Shown: positions 1 to 12,517 of the stretch, one piece after another
How the letters are laid out: the number at the start of each line of letters is the position of its first letter
How positions within the stretch are numbered: position 1 is the first letter of the stretch
NCBI GenBank assembly: GCA_024345305.1
Contig: BRON01000008.1
Location: forward strand, 186,001-250,000
Length of the DNA: 64,000 bases
Source of the DNA: Mrakia gelida
Taxonomy: Eukaryota > Basidiomycota > Tremellomycetes > Cystofilobasidiales > Mrakiaceae
Direction of reading: 5' to 3'
The notes under the pieces: model-generated
Seen by the model: only the letters and a program-made list of their open reading frames with translations
What the model was told of the DNA's origin: nothing
Database searches by the model: none
Position numbers and translations under genes: made by a program

Positions 1-2988
1 GGAACGAGTGGAACGAACTCGAGCTCGACGGTCGGAGGGTTCGGAGTCTACGAATGGACGAGATCCACCGAGTCGAACGCGACTGGACTCCTTTCCAACA
101 CCACCCAAACTCCTTTCGACAAGCTTGCCGTCGCTCTCGCTTCAGCTCTCAAAGCCTCCTCTTCCTCCTCCATCGCCTCCAACGTCTCCATCTCCTCAGC
201 CATCCTCGTCGACTCGACGTACTACATCGCTGGATCGTTCGAGAGCTCCACCTTCGCCAACATCGTCTCCTACGACGGATCCGCCTTCAAGGTCCTTCCC
301 AACGCTGGTCTCAACGGTCGAGTTCACTCCCTCGCTCGAGTCGGAACCAAGGTCTACGTCGGAGGAGAATTCACTCGGATCGCTACCCCCGGACGAGCCC
401 TTCTTCGCCTCGCTGCTTTCGACACCTCGACCAACGCCTGGGAGTCGCTCGGAGGAGGAGTCGATGGATCCGTCACTGGTCTCGTCGTCTCGGGAACCAA
501 CGTCTACGTCAGTGGGAACTTCTCGACCCTGTTGGCAGCCAACTCAAGCTCGAGCAGCGTCGCGTCTGGAGGATTCGCCGTTTGGGGCACCACTTCGTCG
601 ACTTGGGTCAGCCAGCAGTCAGTCGTCCTCGGAGACGTCGCTACCGTCGGAGCTGGATCAGGAGGAGACGCGTTCTTCGCTGGAAACATCGTCGGAGCAG
701 CTGGGTTCGGAGCGGAAGGATTCGTGATGCTCTCGTCCAAAAGCGACGGATCGCCCGAGTTCAACGCAGTCCCCCTCTCCTTCGCTTCCTCCTTCGCCTC
801 CTCCTCTTCGGCCAACGAGACCATTGTCACTCGTCGAACGCTCTCTCGCCGGTCACCTGGGTCCACCTCCCCTAGCTGGCTCTCGATGTCCGCCGTCGTG
901 ATCAAACGAGCCTTCCTCCTCCCTCGACAAACCTCCTCCCCGTCCAACCCCAACGTCCCTGCCATCCCTCGATCTTCCACCCCTGCCCCAGCCATCCTCG
1001 CAGCAGCCTTCTGGACCAACTCGTCCGAGTCGGGAAACCCTTCGGTCGCCGTCGTCGGTGGGAACTTCTCGTCCAACATCCTTGGATCATCAGCCTCAAC
1101 GAGCAGCAACAACGTCGCTCTCTACGACCCTTCGACCAAGACGGTTCGAGCGCTCGAGGGAGGAGTCGTCGATGGTGTGGTTCTGGCGTTGGCGGTGGTT
1201 GGAGATCGGGTCTTCGTCGGTGGAGAGTTCAGGGTGAACAGCACGAACGGGTTGGACGAGGAAGGTCTTGCGATTTGGGACTTGAAGCAGAGGCAGTGGG
1301 TCGCTGGAGAGTTGCCTGGTTTGAGTGGTGAGTTCTCCGTTCTCTTTTTCGTTTCTGCTACACAGAAACTAACAAGCCTCTTCGTCCTCAAAACAGCCTC
1401 GACCGGATCCAACGTCTCCGTGCACGTCCTCGCCCAACGAGGAACCTCCTCGACCCTCATCGTCGCCGGATCCTTCGCCGAAGCTGGATCCCTCCCTTGC
1501 GCTTCCATCTGCGCTTGGGACACCACCGAGCACCAATGGTCCTCCCTCCAGAACGGTCTCTCGGGAGAGATCCGAGCTCTCGACTTCGCAGGCGCGTCCT
1601 CAGAAATCCTCGTCGTCGCTGGTTCCTTCTCCCTCCCCTCCTCCTCCACCGCCTCCTTCGTCGCGCAGTACTCCTTCGCCAACTCCTCGTGGTCCGCTCT
1701 CGGAGACTCGTCGTCCATCCCAGGTCCAGCAACAGCCATCAGCGTCGACAACAAGAACGCGTCCAACATCTTCATCGCCGGAACCTCGACGACTTCGAAC
1801 GCGTCGTACCTCCTTCGGTGGGATGGATCGAGTTGGTCTTCGCCTACGGGAACGAGCTCCCTCGAGTCGACGTCGGTGGTTCAGCAGCTGTCGTTCGTGC
1901 CGCTCTCGGAGGCCCACGATGGCAACTCGGTGATGGAGGAGGACAGGATGTTGATGGTTTCGGGAGCGTTGGCTTTGACGGGACAAGGAACCTTCAGCTC
2001 GGCTCTCTACGATGGGAACGCGTGGCATCCTTACGTCAAGTCGACTGGAAGTGATGGATCACCTGGAGCTGTGTCGGGAGTGTTCAACTCCGATAACTCG
2101 TTCAGTTTCTCGATTCGACGTGAGTCTCGACCTTCTTTTCTCTCTCTCGCCTTCGCTCCGCTTCGCTCGCTGACCGACCTTCTTTCTCGCTTTTCCAGAC
2201 TTCCTCGCTCGCGGAATCGTCGTCCTCATCTGTCTCGCCATCGCAACAGGACTCATCTTCCTCTTCGTCCTCATCGGAGTTCTCATCGCAGTGTGGCGTC
2301 GAAGGAACGAGGAGAACAGATCCTACCCCGTCGGGAAGGAGGGAGACGGTCGAGATAGCTACAGCGACATCAACGTTCCAGGTTCGTCTTCCCTCTCTCT
2401 CTCCCTCTGGCGTCGCGTTCGTTCCCCGTTCGTTTGCTGACCTCCTCGCTTCGCTTTGTCCATTTCGCTCAGCCAACGGAGGCTCGTCTCGAACTCGTTC
2501 CGCCCTCCTCGACCACATCGACCTCGCCACCGCCGGAGTCATCACCGGAGGAGCAACTGCAGGAGGAGCCGCCGCTTTTGCTCAACACGAAAAGAACCGA
2601 ACGATGGCTCAGTCCGAGTACGAGCACAACCCCATGTCCGAGTCGACGGCCGTTGCCGGAGCAGGAGGATACTCGGAGGAGCAGTACGAGGAGGAGCAGG
2701 AGGATGAAGAAGAGGAGGAGGAGGAAGGAGAGCCTAGGACGGCGGTGGCGAGATGGAGTTTGGAGCCTGATGTAGGGGCAGAGAGGGAGTTGAGGATCCA
2801 AGCTGGGAAGGTGAGTCGCGACGAACAGGTCCCTCTTGTTCGACGAGACGCTGACTCTTGTCGTTCTTCGTTCCTCCCTCTCTTCGCAGCCCTACATCAT
2901 CCTGAACGACACCTCGGGAGAATGGTGGCTCGCCATGGATCCTGAAACGGGGGAGCAAGGAGCAGTACCAGCTAGTTGGATGCTCTGA
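1..2988 (+). CDS. RAX2: RAX2-like cortical polarity protein, 5' truncated
   Basis: The reading frame is open from base 1, so the start lies upstream. Exons 1-1327, 1397-2119, 2199-2381, 2473-2810 and 2890-2988 give 889 residues ending in TGA. The first intron is a multiple of three without stops, so it can look coding. The product shows kelch/beta-propeller-like repeats (YIAGSF, VYVGGEF, VFVGGEF, LIVAGSF) rich in Ser, Asn and Gly. One strong membrane segment follows (exon at 2199), then a basic stop-transfer WRRR, an acidic cytoplasmic tail with a long Glu run, and a short C-terminal stretch with Trp pairs (EWWLAMD, ASWML) that resembles the end of an SH3 fold. RAX2 is a type I plasma membrane protein that marks sites of polarised growth in yeasts. 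The family call rests on the propeller plus TM plus tail order. The SH3-like end is my reading of the motif. Confidence 0.82.
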
Positions 2989-3985
2989 CCGATCTCGACG
3001 CGTCTTCTCTTCTTTCTTCTTTCTCTCTCTTCGCTTTCGTCCTCGTCTCACTTCTTCTCGCTTTCATCTCTTCCGTTCGCACCCTCATGCTTTTCACTAC
3101 CTTACCCACTCGACCTACCTCATGCTCTCTCTCTACCATCTCTCTCATCTTGCTTCCATCTCTTGATCTCCTCCCTTTCGTTCTTCGTCTCTTCTTTGCA
3201 TGCCCCCCTCCCTCTCTTCTTCGTACCCTAGAGCCACCCACACATCCCTCTTAATCCATCACTCTCTCTCTTTTGCATAGTTCCGTTGTCGTTCACGCTT
3301 TTGGATACCTCGTCTAGTCCTTTCTCTCTCGCCGGTCAAGTAGTTTCTCGTGTTCGTCTTCGTCTTCCCTTCCCTCTGTTTGCCCACCCCACCCTTGCCC
3401 TAGTTCGAGTTCTTCTATGTAGGGAGCGTCCAGCACGATCTATTCTTAATCTTGGTTATCTCGAGAGGAGGGGATCTACAGCGCAAGAACGAGGAAAGAG
3501 GAGCGAGGAAGGGGAAGAAGAGTCGCGGCTCGTCCTCGACGTCGAACCTCTTGAGAATGAGAAAGCTCGGCATCGATGATGGCAGGTCTGCGAGCTCTGA
3601 GATGGGTGGGTGCAGAAAAAACTGAGATGGAGATGAGATGAAGACGAGATGAAGCGAAATCAAACGCGTCCTAAGGAAAAGCTTCTTCGAGGTCTCGGAG
3701 AAAAGAGAGACAAGGAATCGATTCCGTTTTTGGACGAACTCCTCCAAGCCACCCTCCTCTCCTTCCATTCCTCCCTCAATCCTCCTTCTTTCCCCCTCTC
3801 ACGTCCACCCTCTCCTCCCCTTCTCTTTTCCCTCCTTCGCGTTCTCTCTCCCACCCCATCCATCCATCCACTCTCTACGGTCGACACCTTCTTCGTCCCT
3901 CGTAAACCCACACTCTTTCAAGCCCAAAAGGAACTCCTCCTTTCCCTTTCACTCAACACTCCCCCTTCCTTCCTTCCCTTCCAGG
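2989..3985. other. Intergenic: RAX2 3' end and GH128 5' region
   Basis: No coding exon is supported here. The first bases after the RAX2 stop carry a GACGCGTC palindrome at 2997-3004. The remainder is pyrimidine-rich, mostly CT tracts, as expected for a 3' UTR followed by a fungal promoter and 5' leader. Confidence 0.5.
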
Positions 3986-6155
3986 ATGCTCTCCTCCCTC
4001 GCCTCCCTCTCCCTCCTCCTCCTCTCGACCTCCACCCTCCTCGTCGAGGCTGCCGGCCCTCATCAAGCTCGAGGATTGGCTCACTCCAACCATCGACGAG
4101 CTGCCAACTCCAAGCGACTCCCTTCCCTCGCTCTCGACGTCCACGGTCGACAGCTTCCTGGAACCGTAAAGATCAGGAAGAGAGCCTCCGATGGAGCCAA
4201 GTGCAAAGTCAGACCCTCCTCCTCTTCTTCGACCCTCGCCGCCAGCTCTACGTACCCTACTTCCAGCGTTGAGGGAGGAGGAGCTTCGTCCGTCCAAGCC
4301 AGCTCGAGCGCTGTTGTTCAGTCGTCCTCCGCTCCTGCCCCTACTTCCACCACAGCCGCTTGGGTCGCGCCTACGACTACTACTACCGCCGAATGGGTCG
4401 CTCCTACCACTACTACCAAGGTGAGTCTTTTCTCCCTTCTTGATCCTCCCTTTGAAGGAGGAGGAAAAAGACCCTGGAACTGCAGCTGCAAAGGGGCTGA
4501 GGCCTGCGGGTTTTGGGGAGGAAGGACGCGAACGAACAAGGATCGATCGATCGCTTCTCTCTTTTTCTCCTCGTTTTGCTGACGCTCCTTCTCTTGCTGC
4601 TGCTGTTTCGGTGGATGGGTTTCAGGCCGCCACCACGACCACCACCGCTGCTGGATCGACCTCGACCATCACTCCTTCCTCGGGACAGTTCTGGTCCAAG
4701 GCTGGAGTCGCTGGAATGGATTCCTTGCCTTGGTTGAACACTAAGCTGGGTTGGTGGTACGATTGGTGAGTCTTCCGTTCCATCATCTTGCGAGGAGGAG
4801 GACAAGGAAGGGAGTGGGAGCGAGGAGAGAGGGATGGGCAGGGAGGGAGCGAAAGGACGAAACGAAACGAACGAGCTGACCTTCTTTTCTTTCCTTCCTT
4901 CCACGTTCGTTCTCACAGGAACGTCACCCCCGTTGGAGATTCAGGATCCGCTACCGCCGTCTCTATGCTCTGGGGAGCTGGAACCGCCGACGGGACCGAC
5001 GCTGCTCGACTCGCTGCCTTCCAGGCTCTTTCCTACGTCCCTGGCTACATCGTTCGTCCCGTCCCTCCCTTTTATCGCTTCCATCCTTTTTTTCCTGCCC
5101 TCTCTTTCGCTTTCGCACTCTCAAACGCACCGCTGACCTCTTCGAACTCGTTTTGGCTCGTTCAGCTCGGACCCAACGAGCCCGACTGCTCGTCCGGAGG
5201 AGGATCCGCTGGATTGAGCGCTTCCGAAACTGCTAACCTCTGGAACACCTACATAGGACCCTACAAGGCCAGAGGATCGCTCCTTGGAAGCCCTGCTATG
5301 TGCAGTAAGTCCCATCTCCCTCCACCATCTATCAGAGAATCGAGAAGAAGCGAAAAAGGCGACGATCGTTGACGCGTCCTTCTCATTCTCGTTTCGCTTC
5401 GCAGAGCAAGCCGCCGAGACCTTCCTTCCTTCCTTCAAATCCCAGATCTCCGTCGACTGGGACTTCACCACTGTTCACATCAACAAGAACTCCATGGCTG
5501 GTGTTAAGCTTGATCTCGTACGTCGCGTTCACGCTCCGTCTCGCAGTTCCCCACACGCGCGGCCGTGGTGCTGATCTCCACCCTTCTCCTTTCTTCTTCG
5601 TCTCGCAGGATCACTACGCTTCCTACGGAAAGCCTCTCTGGGTCACCGAGTTCGCTTGCGTGTGAGTTTCCGTTTCCGCTCCTCTTTCTTCGAGACAAGA
5701 CGCGCCGAGACGAACACTGACTTTTCTCGTCCTTCGCTTTCGATGATTCGCAGCGACGACTCCTCGAGCTTCATCCCCTGCACCGACCAGACCGAGATCA
5801 ACAACTACATCAACGATATCGTCGATCTTCTTGAGGCTGACTCTAGGTACGTCTGCTCTTTCTTTCTGCTCGTCTCGTCCGTCTCGTCTTCGAACTTTCA
5901 CTCACCCTTCTTTTCGTTTCGCTTCGTCTCGCAGGGTCATGGCCTACGCCTACTCCGATGGTATGGGACTCGGATCCGTCTGGCCCACTGTCAGCAACGG
6001 AGCTCTTAGGTTCGTCTTACCCACCCCACCCATCCTTTTTCTCCCCTCTCCCCTCCCCTCCTCCAAACTTCCCCAACTGACCTCCTCTTCCCGCTTCGTC
6101 AATCAACAGCGCATCCGGACAAACCTACCTTGCCGCCATCTCCAAGTACCACTAA
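3986..6155 (+). CDS. Secreted GH128-family glucanase (Asl1-like glycosyl hydrolase)
   Basis: Nine exons (3986-4420, 4626-4765, 4919-5051, 5166-5304, 5405-5517, 5609-5661, 5754-5846, 5935-6009, 6110-6155) give 408 residues with a TAA stop. Residues 1 to about 23 form a signal peptide (hydrophobic LSLLLL core, then VEAAG). A Ser/Thr-rich linker with a repeated WVAPTTTT motif covers roughly residues 75-160. The catalytic part follows: WSKAGVAG, LGWWYDW, SMLWG, then LGPNEPD with the likely acid/base Glu, VDWDFTTVHIN, and KPLWVTEFAC with the likely nucleophile Glu. These are the hallmarks of fungal Asl1/GH128 beta-1,3-glucanases that act on cell wall glucan. Length and order fit the family. The linker suggests a wall-associated enzyme. 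Intron 1 (205 nt) is long for this window. Confidence 0.9.
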
Positions 6156-7293
6156 ACCCTTGACACAAACAACAACAACGCGCCCGACCCCAGTCCCCCG
6201 TCGGATTCTCTCTTCCCTCCACCTCAACCACCACCCTTCCCTCGGCCAACTCCAACCATCACCAAACTCCCCCGCTTTGGTCCAAGGACTTCGACTCTCC
6301 TCTCCCTCTCTCTTACTCTCGCCACCTACTATACGATCTCCAGGTCTCTTCCTCCCTATCTCGTTTCGCTTCGCTTTCGGTTTCTCTTTGGGTCCTTTCT
6401 CTCTTCTGCTTTCGTTCGCGCCAGTCGCGTCTTTCGTTGAGGCCTCGCTCAGTGAGCGCGGTCCGCTTCCCTTCCCTTTCTTGGTACATAGCTTTTTGGT
6501 AGATGTGCTTCGTGCGTTCGGCGGAGGAGAACTGGTTTCTCCCTCGCGTCGGTTCGGTGCTCGTGCGTTTTCGTTTCGTTTCGTTTCGTTTTTCTTTGTT
6601 TGGCTTTTGGATTCGGTTTTGGTTTGCTCTATAATATACCCGGGAGGAGATTCTTCTTTTTGAGTTTTGTGGAGAGAGTGGGAGGGAGGGGGAGGGAAGG
6701 GGGAAGGGGAAGAAAGGGAAGGGAAGACGCGTCGAAAGATGATGGAGATGAGTGAGCAAGCGAGCGAAAGAAGCCTTCTTCCGAACGGATCCCGGAGGCT
6801 GGTTGGATAAGGCACACAGTCGATTGCTCGGATCGACGGGACGGGAGGGACATTGTTTGTCTTGGTTTCGCCTCGAGAAAGAGAGAAAGCTGACTTCGCG
6901 AGGACGCAGAGTTCAAGAGCTCAAGCTCATGATTCGAGGAGGTAGGTAGTACAGGTTGGGTGAAGGTGTATACGGAGCTAGGTAGCGCATTGAGCCAGGG
7001 AGCAGAGATAACGGGGCCGATATCTATATTGGAGAGCGAGCAACGACTCGAGTCGAAGGGCGTTCGCGACCACTCTGACGTCGTCCGAAACGAAGTCATC
7101 ATCGACTGTGAAAGCACGAGAAGAAGACGTCAGACTAGCGATCGCCGAGAGGCAGGAGTGAAAGAGGAAGATCGACGAGCAAGACGAGCAGACGAAGAAG
7201 GACTGAAACCTCACACGCGTCTCGACCTCTCTTCCCTCCCTCCCTCTCCCTCCCTCTCCTCCCCCATCCCTTTCGCCGACGTAACCACACCAC
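6156..7293. other. Intergenic between convergent genes
   Basis: The region joins the 3' ends of the GH128 gene (+) and the membrane protein gene (-). It contains CT-rich and G-rich low-complexity stretches, a run of TTTCG repeats near 6568-6590 and a GACGCGTC palindrome at 6726-6733. I see no gene that can be spliced here. Confidence 0.45.
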
Positions 7294-8072
7294 CTAGAGC
7301 TCCCTCCGACCCACATCCAGCGCTCCTCCATCCCTCGCCATATAATAAACGAACGGGAAGCACGCAAAACTGACTCCATAAACCCAATTCGAGAACTTCT
7401 TGTACGACCTATCTTGCGGTTCCCCAATCGACCCACTGATATACGCAACCCAGCTGATGAAGAAAGGGGCTGAGATGATGAGGATGGGCCACCAGAAGGG
7501 GAGGAACGTTTTCGGTTTGGTGCCGCTGAGAGGGTGAGGGTCGGAGGGGAGACCGGAGGGGGAGAAGCTCCAGCGACCGACGGGTTGGGTCTGGGAGGAG
7601 GAGGAGGGAGAAGGAGGGGGGGTAGAGGCGATCCATCTGAAGCCTGGGGAGGAGGGGTAGTAGTAGGAGGTGGTTGGGAACTTGATGAGGAGGTGTATCA
7701 GGATGCTGAAGAGGAAGGGGAGGGGAGCGGAAGGAGGGAGGCGAGTTTGAGCTCGAGCTCGCAAAGGATTCCCTTCTTCGTTCTGTGCGATCTTCGCTTG
7801 ACGAAAGAACGACTCAAGACAAGAACTCACTACCAGACGAGAACGATCGGAGGCTTCAGAGACGTCTGAGTTCTTCCGGGAAGAGAGAGCCAGAGCTCTC
7901 GACCTGGAAACCCAACGGGAAGACGTTTGACGGAGTCGAGGAGGGTCCAAGGGAGGAGGACGGTGAGGAAGGCTGGGAAGATGATGGCCATGTGCCGGCT
8001 GAGCGGGAAGGGAGGGTGGATGCCTGGAGGTGCCGAGGTGGTTGGCGAGGAGAAAGAAAATTGTTCTGACAT
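7294..8072 (-). CDS. Small multi-pass membrane protein of unknown function
   Basis: Two exons, 8072-7831 and 7705-7294, are joined by an intron (7830-7706) with a GTGAGT donor. The product is 217 residues. The splice completes a Tyr codon and reads through without stops. Hydrophobic segments lie near residues 28-45 (IIFPAFLTVLLPW), 75-90 (IVLVWYILIHLLIKF), 150-172 (PFWWPILIISAPFFISWVAY) and 185-205 (NWVYGVSFACFPFVYYMA), suggesting four membrane spans with short loops. I do not recognise the family. It is not obviously related to the three four-TM paralogues elsewhere in this window: the conserved IDPSFLV and cysteine motifs are missing. Divergent from the unresolved locus at 8388. Confidence 0.62.
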
Positions 8073-8387
8073 GTTGCTGAAGAGGAAGAAGCTGTTGAAG
8101 GAAGGGAAGAGGAGGACGGTCGGAGGAGGAGGAGGTCGAGACGATTCGACCTGTTCAAACAGGGCTGTGCCTCGAGCTTTTTGGGGCTACACGTCGAAAG
8201 TCTACGAGCTGGTAGGGTAGAGAGGGCGATTCTGAAGTGGAAGAGGAGGAGGTGGGGAAGAGAAGGAGATCGTGGTTGGAGAGGAGGAGGAGATGGCCAG
8301 AGGTGAGCTTCTTCGTTCTCGACGCGTCGGGCTCAGACCGGACTTTCAGTCCTTTCCGTTGAGAAACTTTACACTCTACAAGACGAG
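8073..8387. promoter_or_regulatory. Short gap between divergent transcription units
   Basis: About 315 bases separate the start of the membrane protein gene (-) from the first candidate exon on the + strand. The only distinct motif I see is GACGCGTC at 8321-8328. A bidirectional promoter role is inferred from position alone. Confidence 0.35.
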
Positions 8388-10738
8388 ATGTCACAACATC
8401 TCATCAGGTCTGCTTTTGTTCCGGTCCCCCTCGACTTGACGACCGCTTTTGAGACTCTCCCTCGCGACCGGTGAAACTTCGAAGCAGACGCCCGCTCTCG
8501 GTTTCGTTCTAGATCGCAACGTCCATCATCGCCTTTCTTCGATCTTTACAAGACCACCATGTCGTAGAATCCACTCCTCTCCATGCTCTGATGTGGTTGG
8601 TCGAACGAAACGTGAGTCCTGGAATGATGGGGAGGGCAGCGAAGAGCAGAGGGACGGCGAGATCAGGAAGACGCTGCTGACCTCTCTTCTGCCCCTCCTC
8701 TTCGTTCTTTCTCGCAGAATTTCACACCAGCCTAGGCACCATCTGAATGCTGTTGCTTCGAGGCATGGCATAAATTACGCACGAGGGCATCGTGAGCCTC
8801 TGAGCCCTTCACTCGAGCGTCAACAAAGGGAGGGAAAGAGCGGCTGTGGCCGAGTTGACCTCTTTCTTCCCTCTTCTTTCCTCCTTCATAGCGCTTCTAT
8901 CAGACTCTCAGGACCCACCTACGACTCTAAAAAACGCTCGTTTCTATCGGGTTTAGCCTCTCTTCGATCATGGTACGTTCTAGTAGAATCAGAGACGCTC
9001 GCAAAGGATTTCGATACCGCTCGAGCTCACAACTCTCCTTCTCCCCTTCCCTTTCGTTTCAGACGAGATGTCGTCGTCGTCCAACTACGGACTCTTCTTC
9101 CCTTCGGGACGCGTCAGTCCTACGACCCACACCCCTCTCATCACTCTCAGCTTGTCGAATCTTAACGTTCCTTCCCCGTTTTCCCTTCGCAGAGCCGTCC
9201 CACGACTCATCCCTCGAGTCGACTTCAACCCGTCTCCCTTCGTCGGTTCGGACGATGCCACCCCCACCTCTCTCAAGCCGTCGTCGTAAAAACACCTCTG
9301 GGAGGCAGCTCATGTGCCGTAGCCACTCCTCGTGGAACCTCGGACGCTCCCTGACGCTGGTATGGATGAGAACATCGTCGAGTCAAGGTTAGTTCGCTTC
9401 TCCGTCCCTTGTCTCTTCGCCGCCGCTTCTTTCTCCCCATTCTCGTTTCGTAGATGCTGACCCGAGCATATGCTCCCCTTCTCACTCGATTGCTGTCCAT
9501 TCTCAATCCCTCTCAGCAGCGACGTCGAAGCCGCTCTGGCAAAAGCTTCACCTCGTCGTTCGGCTCATCCTCGATCTAGAAGGTTCGCTTCAGGACTTTG
9601 CTTGAGCGTAAGAATCACTCGACTCGAGCAGGGTCAAGCTAGAAGGTCAGCCATTATCTCTCTCCTCTTCGAGATACAGCCTTCTGGTGAATCTGACTCT
9701 TCCCCTCGTCTTTCTCTTCGCTGCATCAGGCATGAGATCGGACGACCTCTCGACGCGTCTCTCTACTTCTTCCTGACGACACCGACGCCGAAGCTCAAAT
9801 CAACGAGGATGCGTTGATGCCTTTTATGGAGTGGACTTCTCGATAGTGAGTCTCCTCTTTCCAGTTCTCTCTCGTGAAGAATGATGAGCTCGACAGCTGA
9901 CTTTCGACGCGTCGTCTCCCACCCTTTTCGCCTGTCCTTGCTTCGATCAACTCAGTTCGGAGTCGATCTATCACCTGTTCCTCTCACCTACGACTCCCTT
10001 GGATCTCAGTCGACACACACGTCGCCGGAACCGGACTCGAGGACAAGAAGTTGGAGCTCGTCGAGGAGGAAGGTTGGGGGAGGTTTGGGTCTGAGGAGGA
10101 CTGTGAAGGCGAGAGATCGGTTTGGTCAAGCAGGTGAGCTCTTATCTCGCTACCCTCTGGTCGGAAGAAGGTGATGAAGAGGGAAACCGAGTGGAAGCTG
10201 ACGCGGTCGTGCGTCGTTTTCACTTCGAGCAGGTCGTCCGTCGAAACTCGCCTTCCCCCTCCCTTGCCGACTTTGCAGTCGACGGAACAGGGCAGGCTCG
10301 AGAGGACCTGAAACGGGAGGAACGGGGTTCGGAGCTTGGGCTGGTTCTGGTGATGGGGAGGGGATGCGTCGCTGGGGTATGGACGTGGAAGAGGGAGGAG
10401 GGAGTTCAGCTCGAAGTTGTTTTGTTCCCGTTTTCGAGCTCGTGGGAGGTTGGGATTCGAGACGAGCTGGGTTGCAGGCCCTACTAGAAGGAGGCATGAT
10501 GGATACAAGTGAGTCATTTTGGCCGTTTCTCATCAAATCCTCTGTGTCGTCAAGCTGATCGAGGTTCTCGCTCTCTCCGTCCTTTCCAGCTTCGAGGACG
10601 CACGACGCGTCTAGTCTCAACTTCACTTCGACCTCAACCACCTTTCCTCTCCTCCTCTCCACCTCTCCCAAACCGTCAACCTCCCCCCCTCCCCATCAGT
10701 CAAACCCTCCATCGTCTCTGGCTAGGGGCGTTCAATGA
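8388..10738 (+). pseudogene. Unresolved multi-exon gene or decayed gene
   Basis: The region is full of intron-like units on the + strand (donors near 8612, 8790, 8974, 9389, 9845, 10135 and 10508, followed by GCTGAC-type branch sites and AG acceptors). Blocks between them look coding: 8513-8611 reads ESTPLHALMWLVERN, about 9535-9590 reads WQKLHLVVRLILDLE, 9755-9846 reads INEDALMPFMEWTSRY, and about 10020-10134 reads LELVEEEGWGRFGSEED. I could not connect these blocks in one frame. Joining them always meets an in-frame stop, several of which follow directly on a coding-like stretch. Either unrecognised microexons and weak splice sites restore the frame (microexons do occur in this window), or this is a pseudogene. 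No family is recognised. Confidence 0.3.
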
Positions 10739-11321
10739 GAGTTCGCCGTCAAGGAGGATCTCGTTCCTGAGTTTGGTCCCACCAAGCGGAATCGAACTTG
10801 GACGACCCTCCTCTCCTCTTCGCTTCCTTCCTTTCGCCACCAACCACCACCTTCTCTTCCCTAACCCTCTTCTCTCCTGCTTCGCACCCTCACCCTCCCT
10901 TCGAACTTCGTCGTTCTCGAGCCTCGATTCTCAGCAGCATCATCAACAACCTCGTCTCTTCACCTCGTCCCTCTCCCGCTCCTCCTCCTCCTCACCTCCC
11001 TCTCCTCATCCCTCTCCTTTCTCCCTCTGCTCTCTTCGGATCTTCGTCAACACCCTCAAGACAGACATCGAACCTTCGTCGTTCTACTACCCTCGGATCG
11101 GCCTTCAACCTCTTGTACAAGCTTGCCCAAACCAACACTCACCTCGTCGATCCCAACCCCTGTCCCATCTCCCTCGCCAAACCTCCCTTCCTTCCTCCTC
11201 CCCTCTTCCCTTTCATCTTCAACAACCCCTTCCATCGTCAAGTCATCTCAGCACTCTACGCTCGAGCTCTACACTCCAGTTCAACACCAAAACAAACAAA
11301 ACCACACCCTCCCCTCTCGAT
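10739..11321. other. Gap with CT-rich leader
   Basis: Between the unresolved locus and the next start codon lies a strongly pyrimidine-rich stretch with many TCCTC and CTTC repeats, probably promoter and 5' UTR of the downstream gene. It stays open in several frames only because of its composition. Confidence 0.4.
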
Positions 11322-12517
11322 ATGAAGACCTCCTCCACCCTCTCCTCCTCAACCAACGAAACGTCGGCTCCCTCCAACCTCAACGAGGGTGGTCACAACC
11401 TCAGCTCCTCGACCGCCTCTCGCACGAGGAGAGCCTCTCGTCCGTCGATGCCGGTTCCGGAGCCTCTGCTCAGCCCGGAGAGCTCGTCGGTGGAGACATC
11501 TCCCCTCGTCGACAAGGGGAACGAGTTCGCCGCTCCCACCCTCGTTCGATCCCTCGGAGCTCGTTCGGAGGACGAGAACGAGATCCTCGAACGACAGTTC
11601 AGCGAGAGGTTTGATGAGTACAGGGAGGAGTACGGCGATGAGGAGGAAGAGGAAGAAGAACTGGAGGAGAAGAAGGTCAAAGCTTTGGAGGAGGACGAGG
11701 AGGACGCGTCCGCGTTGGGAGAGGCAAGGACGGTTGTGGGCGAGGAGACCTCTCAGATGGAACCTGCTGAGTTCGAGGTGATGTCCGCGAGGCAGGAACT
11801 GTAAGTCTCGTGTATCCTTATCTCGCTTGCCTTCTGTTGTCCGTCGAAACGACGTACTTCCCGTACTGACGCGACTCTCTCCTCTCCTTCGTTTCCTTCT
11901 CTTTCCAGTGACATGATCGAAAAGTACACTTATGGCCGCGGTCACGTCCTCAAGATGGTAGACGCCAGCGCTCGACTCGAAACCCTCTACCGAGGTCTCC
12001 CTCCCAACCCAGCCTTCGAGCTTCCCTCTTTCAAGACGGTTCGAAGGCTCGCTCTGACCCTCGCTGCCGACGTCGGTCGCTTCGAGGAGGATTACGTTCT
12101 ACTCGGAGAAGCACTCCCCGGTCCTCAGTCCTGGGATCGAAGGAACGAGGAGTACAGGTCATGGTTCGAGATGGTGGGTCGTCGTCGTCACTCTACTTCC
12201 TTTCCTTTTGCTCTCTCGTCTCACCTCATCCGTCGCGAAGCTGACCATCAACCCCTTCCCTCTTTCCTCTCCCTTTCAGAACGCCTCCAGAGACACCGCC
12301 GTCAAGCATCTCAAGCTCGCCAACAGCCAAATCGAGCGTGCCATCGAGGAGATCGAGCGACTCTCAACGGAGCTCGCGTGAGTCTCGCTCGTCGACGCTA
12401 TCGCCCCGACTTCTCGTTCGTCCCCGTCGAGAGCTTCGCTGACTCCGTTTGCGATTCTTCGTTTCTCTCAGTACCGTCAAGGCCAACTACGCTTCTCTTC
12501 AAGCTCGATCGGACTGA
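11322..12517 (+). CDS. Conserved-looking coiled-coil protein, function unknown
   Basis: Four exons (11322-11800, 11909-12173, 12280-12377, 12472-12517) give 295 residues. The N-terminal third is Ser/Thr-rich and likely disordered. An acidic run (residues about 106-135, Glu-rich) follows. The C-terminal half is ordered: DMIEKYTYGRGHVLKMVDA, then RRLALTLAADVGRFEEDYV, then a helical stretch ending in a coiled coil (LANSQIERAIEEIERLSTEL). The start is the first ATG after the pyrimidine-rich leader. An exact intron-like unit (GTGAGT at about 12550, TTCGCAG at about 12629) lies beyond the stop and may be a 3' UTR intron. I do not recognise the family. No membrane segment or signal peptide is visible, so a cytosolic or nuclear scaffold is possible. 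Confidence 0.68.

Noticed and set aside
532..2358. A long continuous frame that looks like a whole gene starting at 532
   Set aside because: It begins at a TTG inside the RAX2 frame, which is open from base 1, and it reads through one intron of 69 nt and into others. It is part of the spliced RAX2 gene.
10509..11804. A 430-codon open frame covering the gap before the coiled-coil gene
   Set aside because: The upstream part is pyrimidine-rich low complexity open in several frames. The coding character begins at the ATG at 11322.
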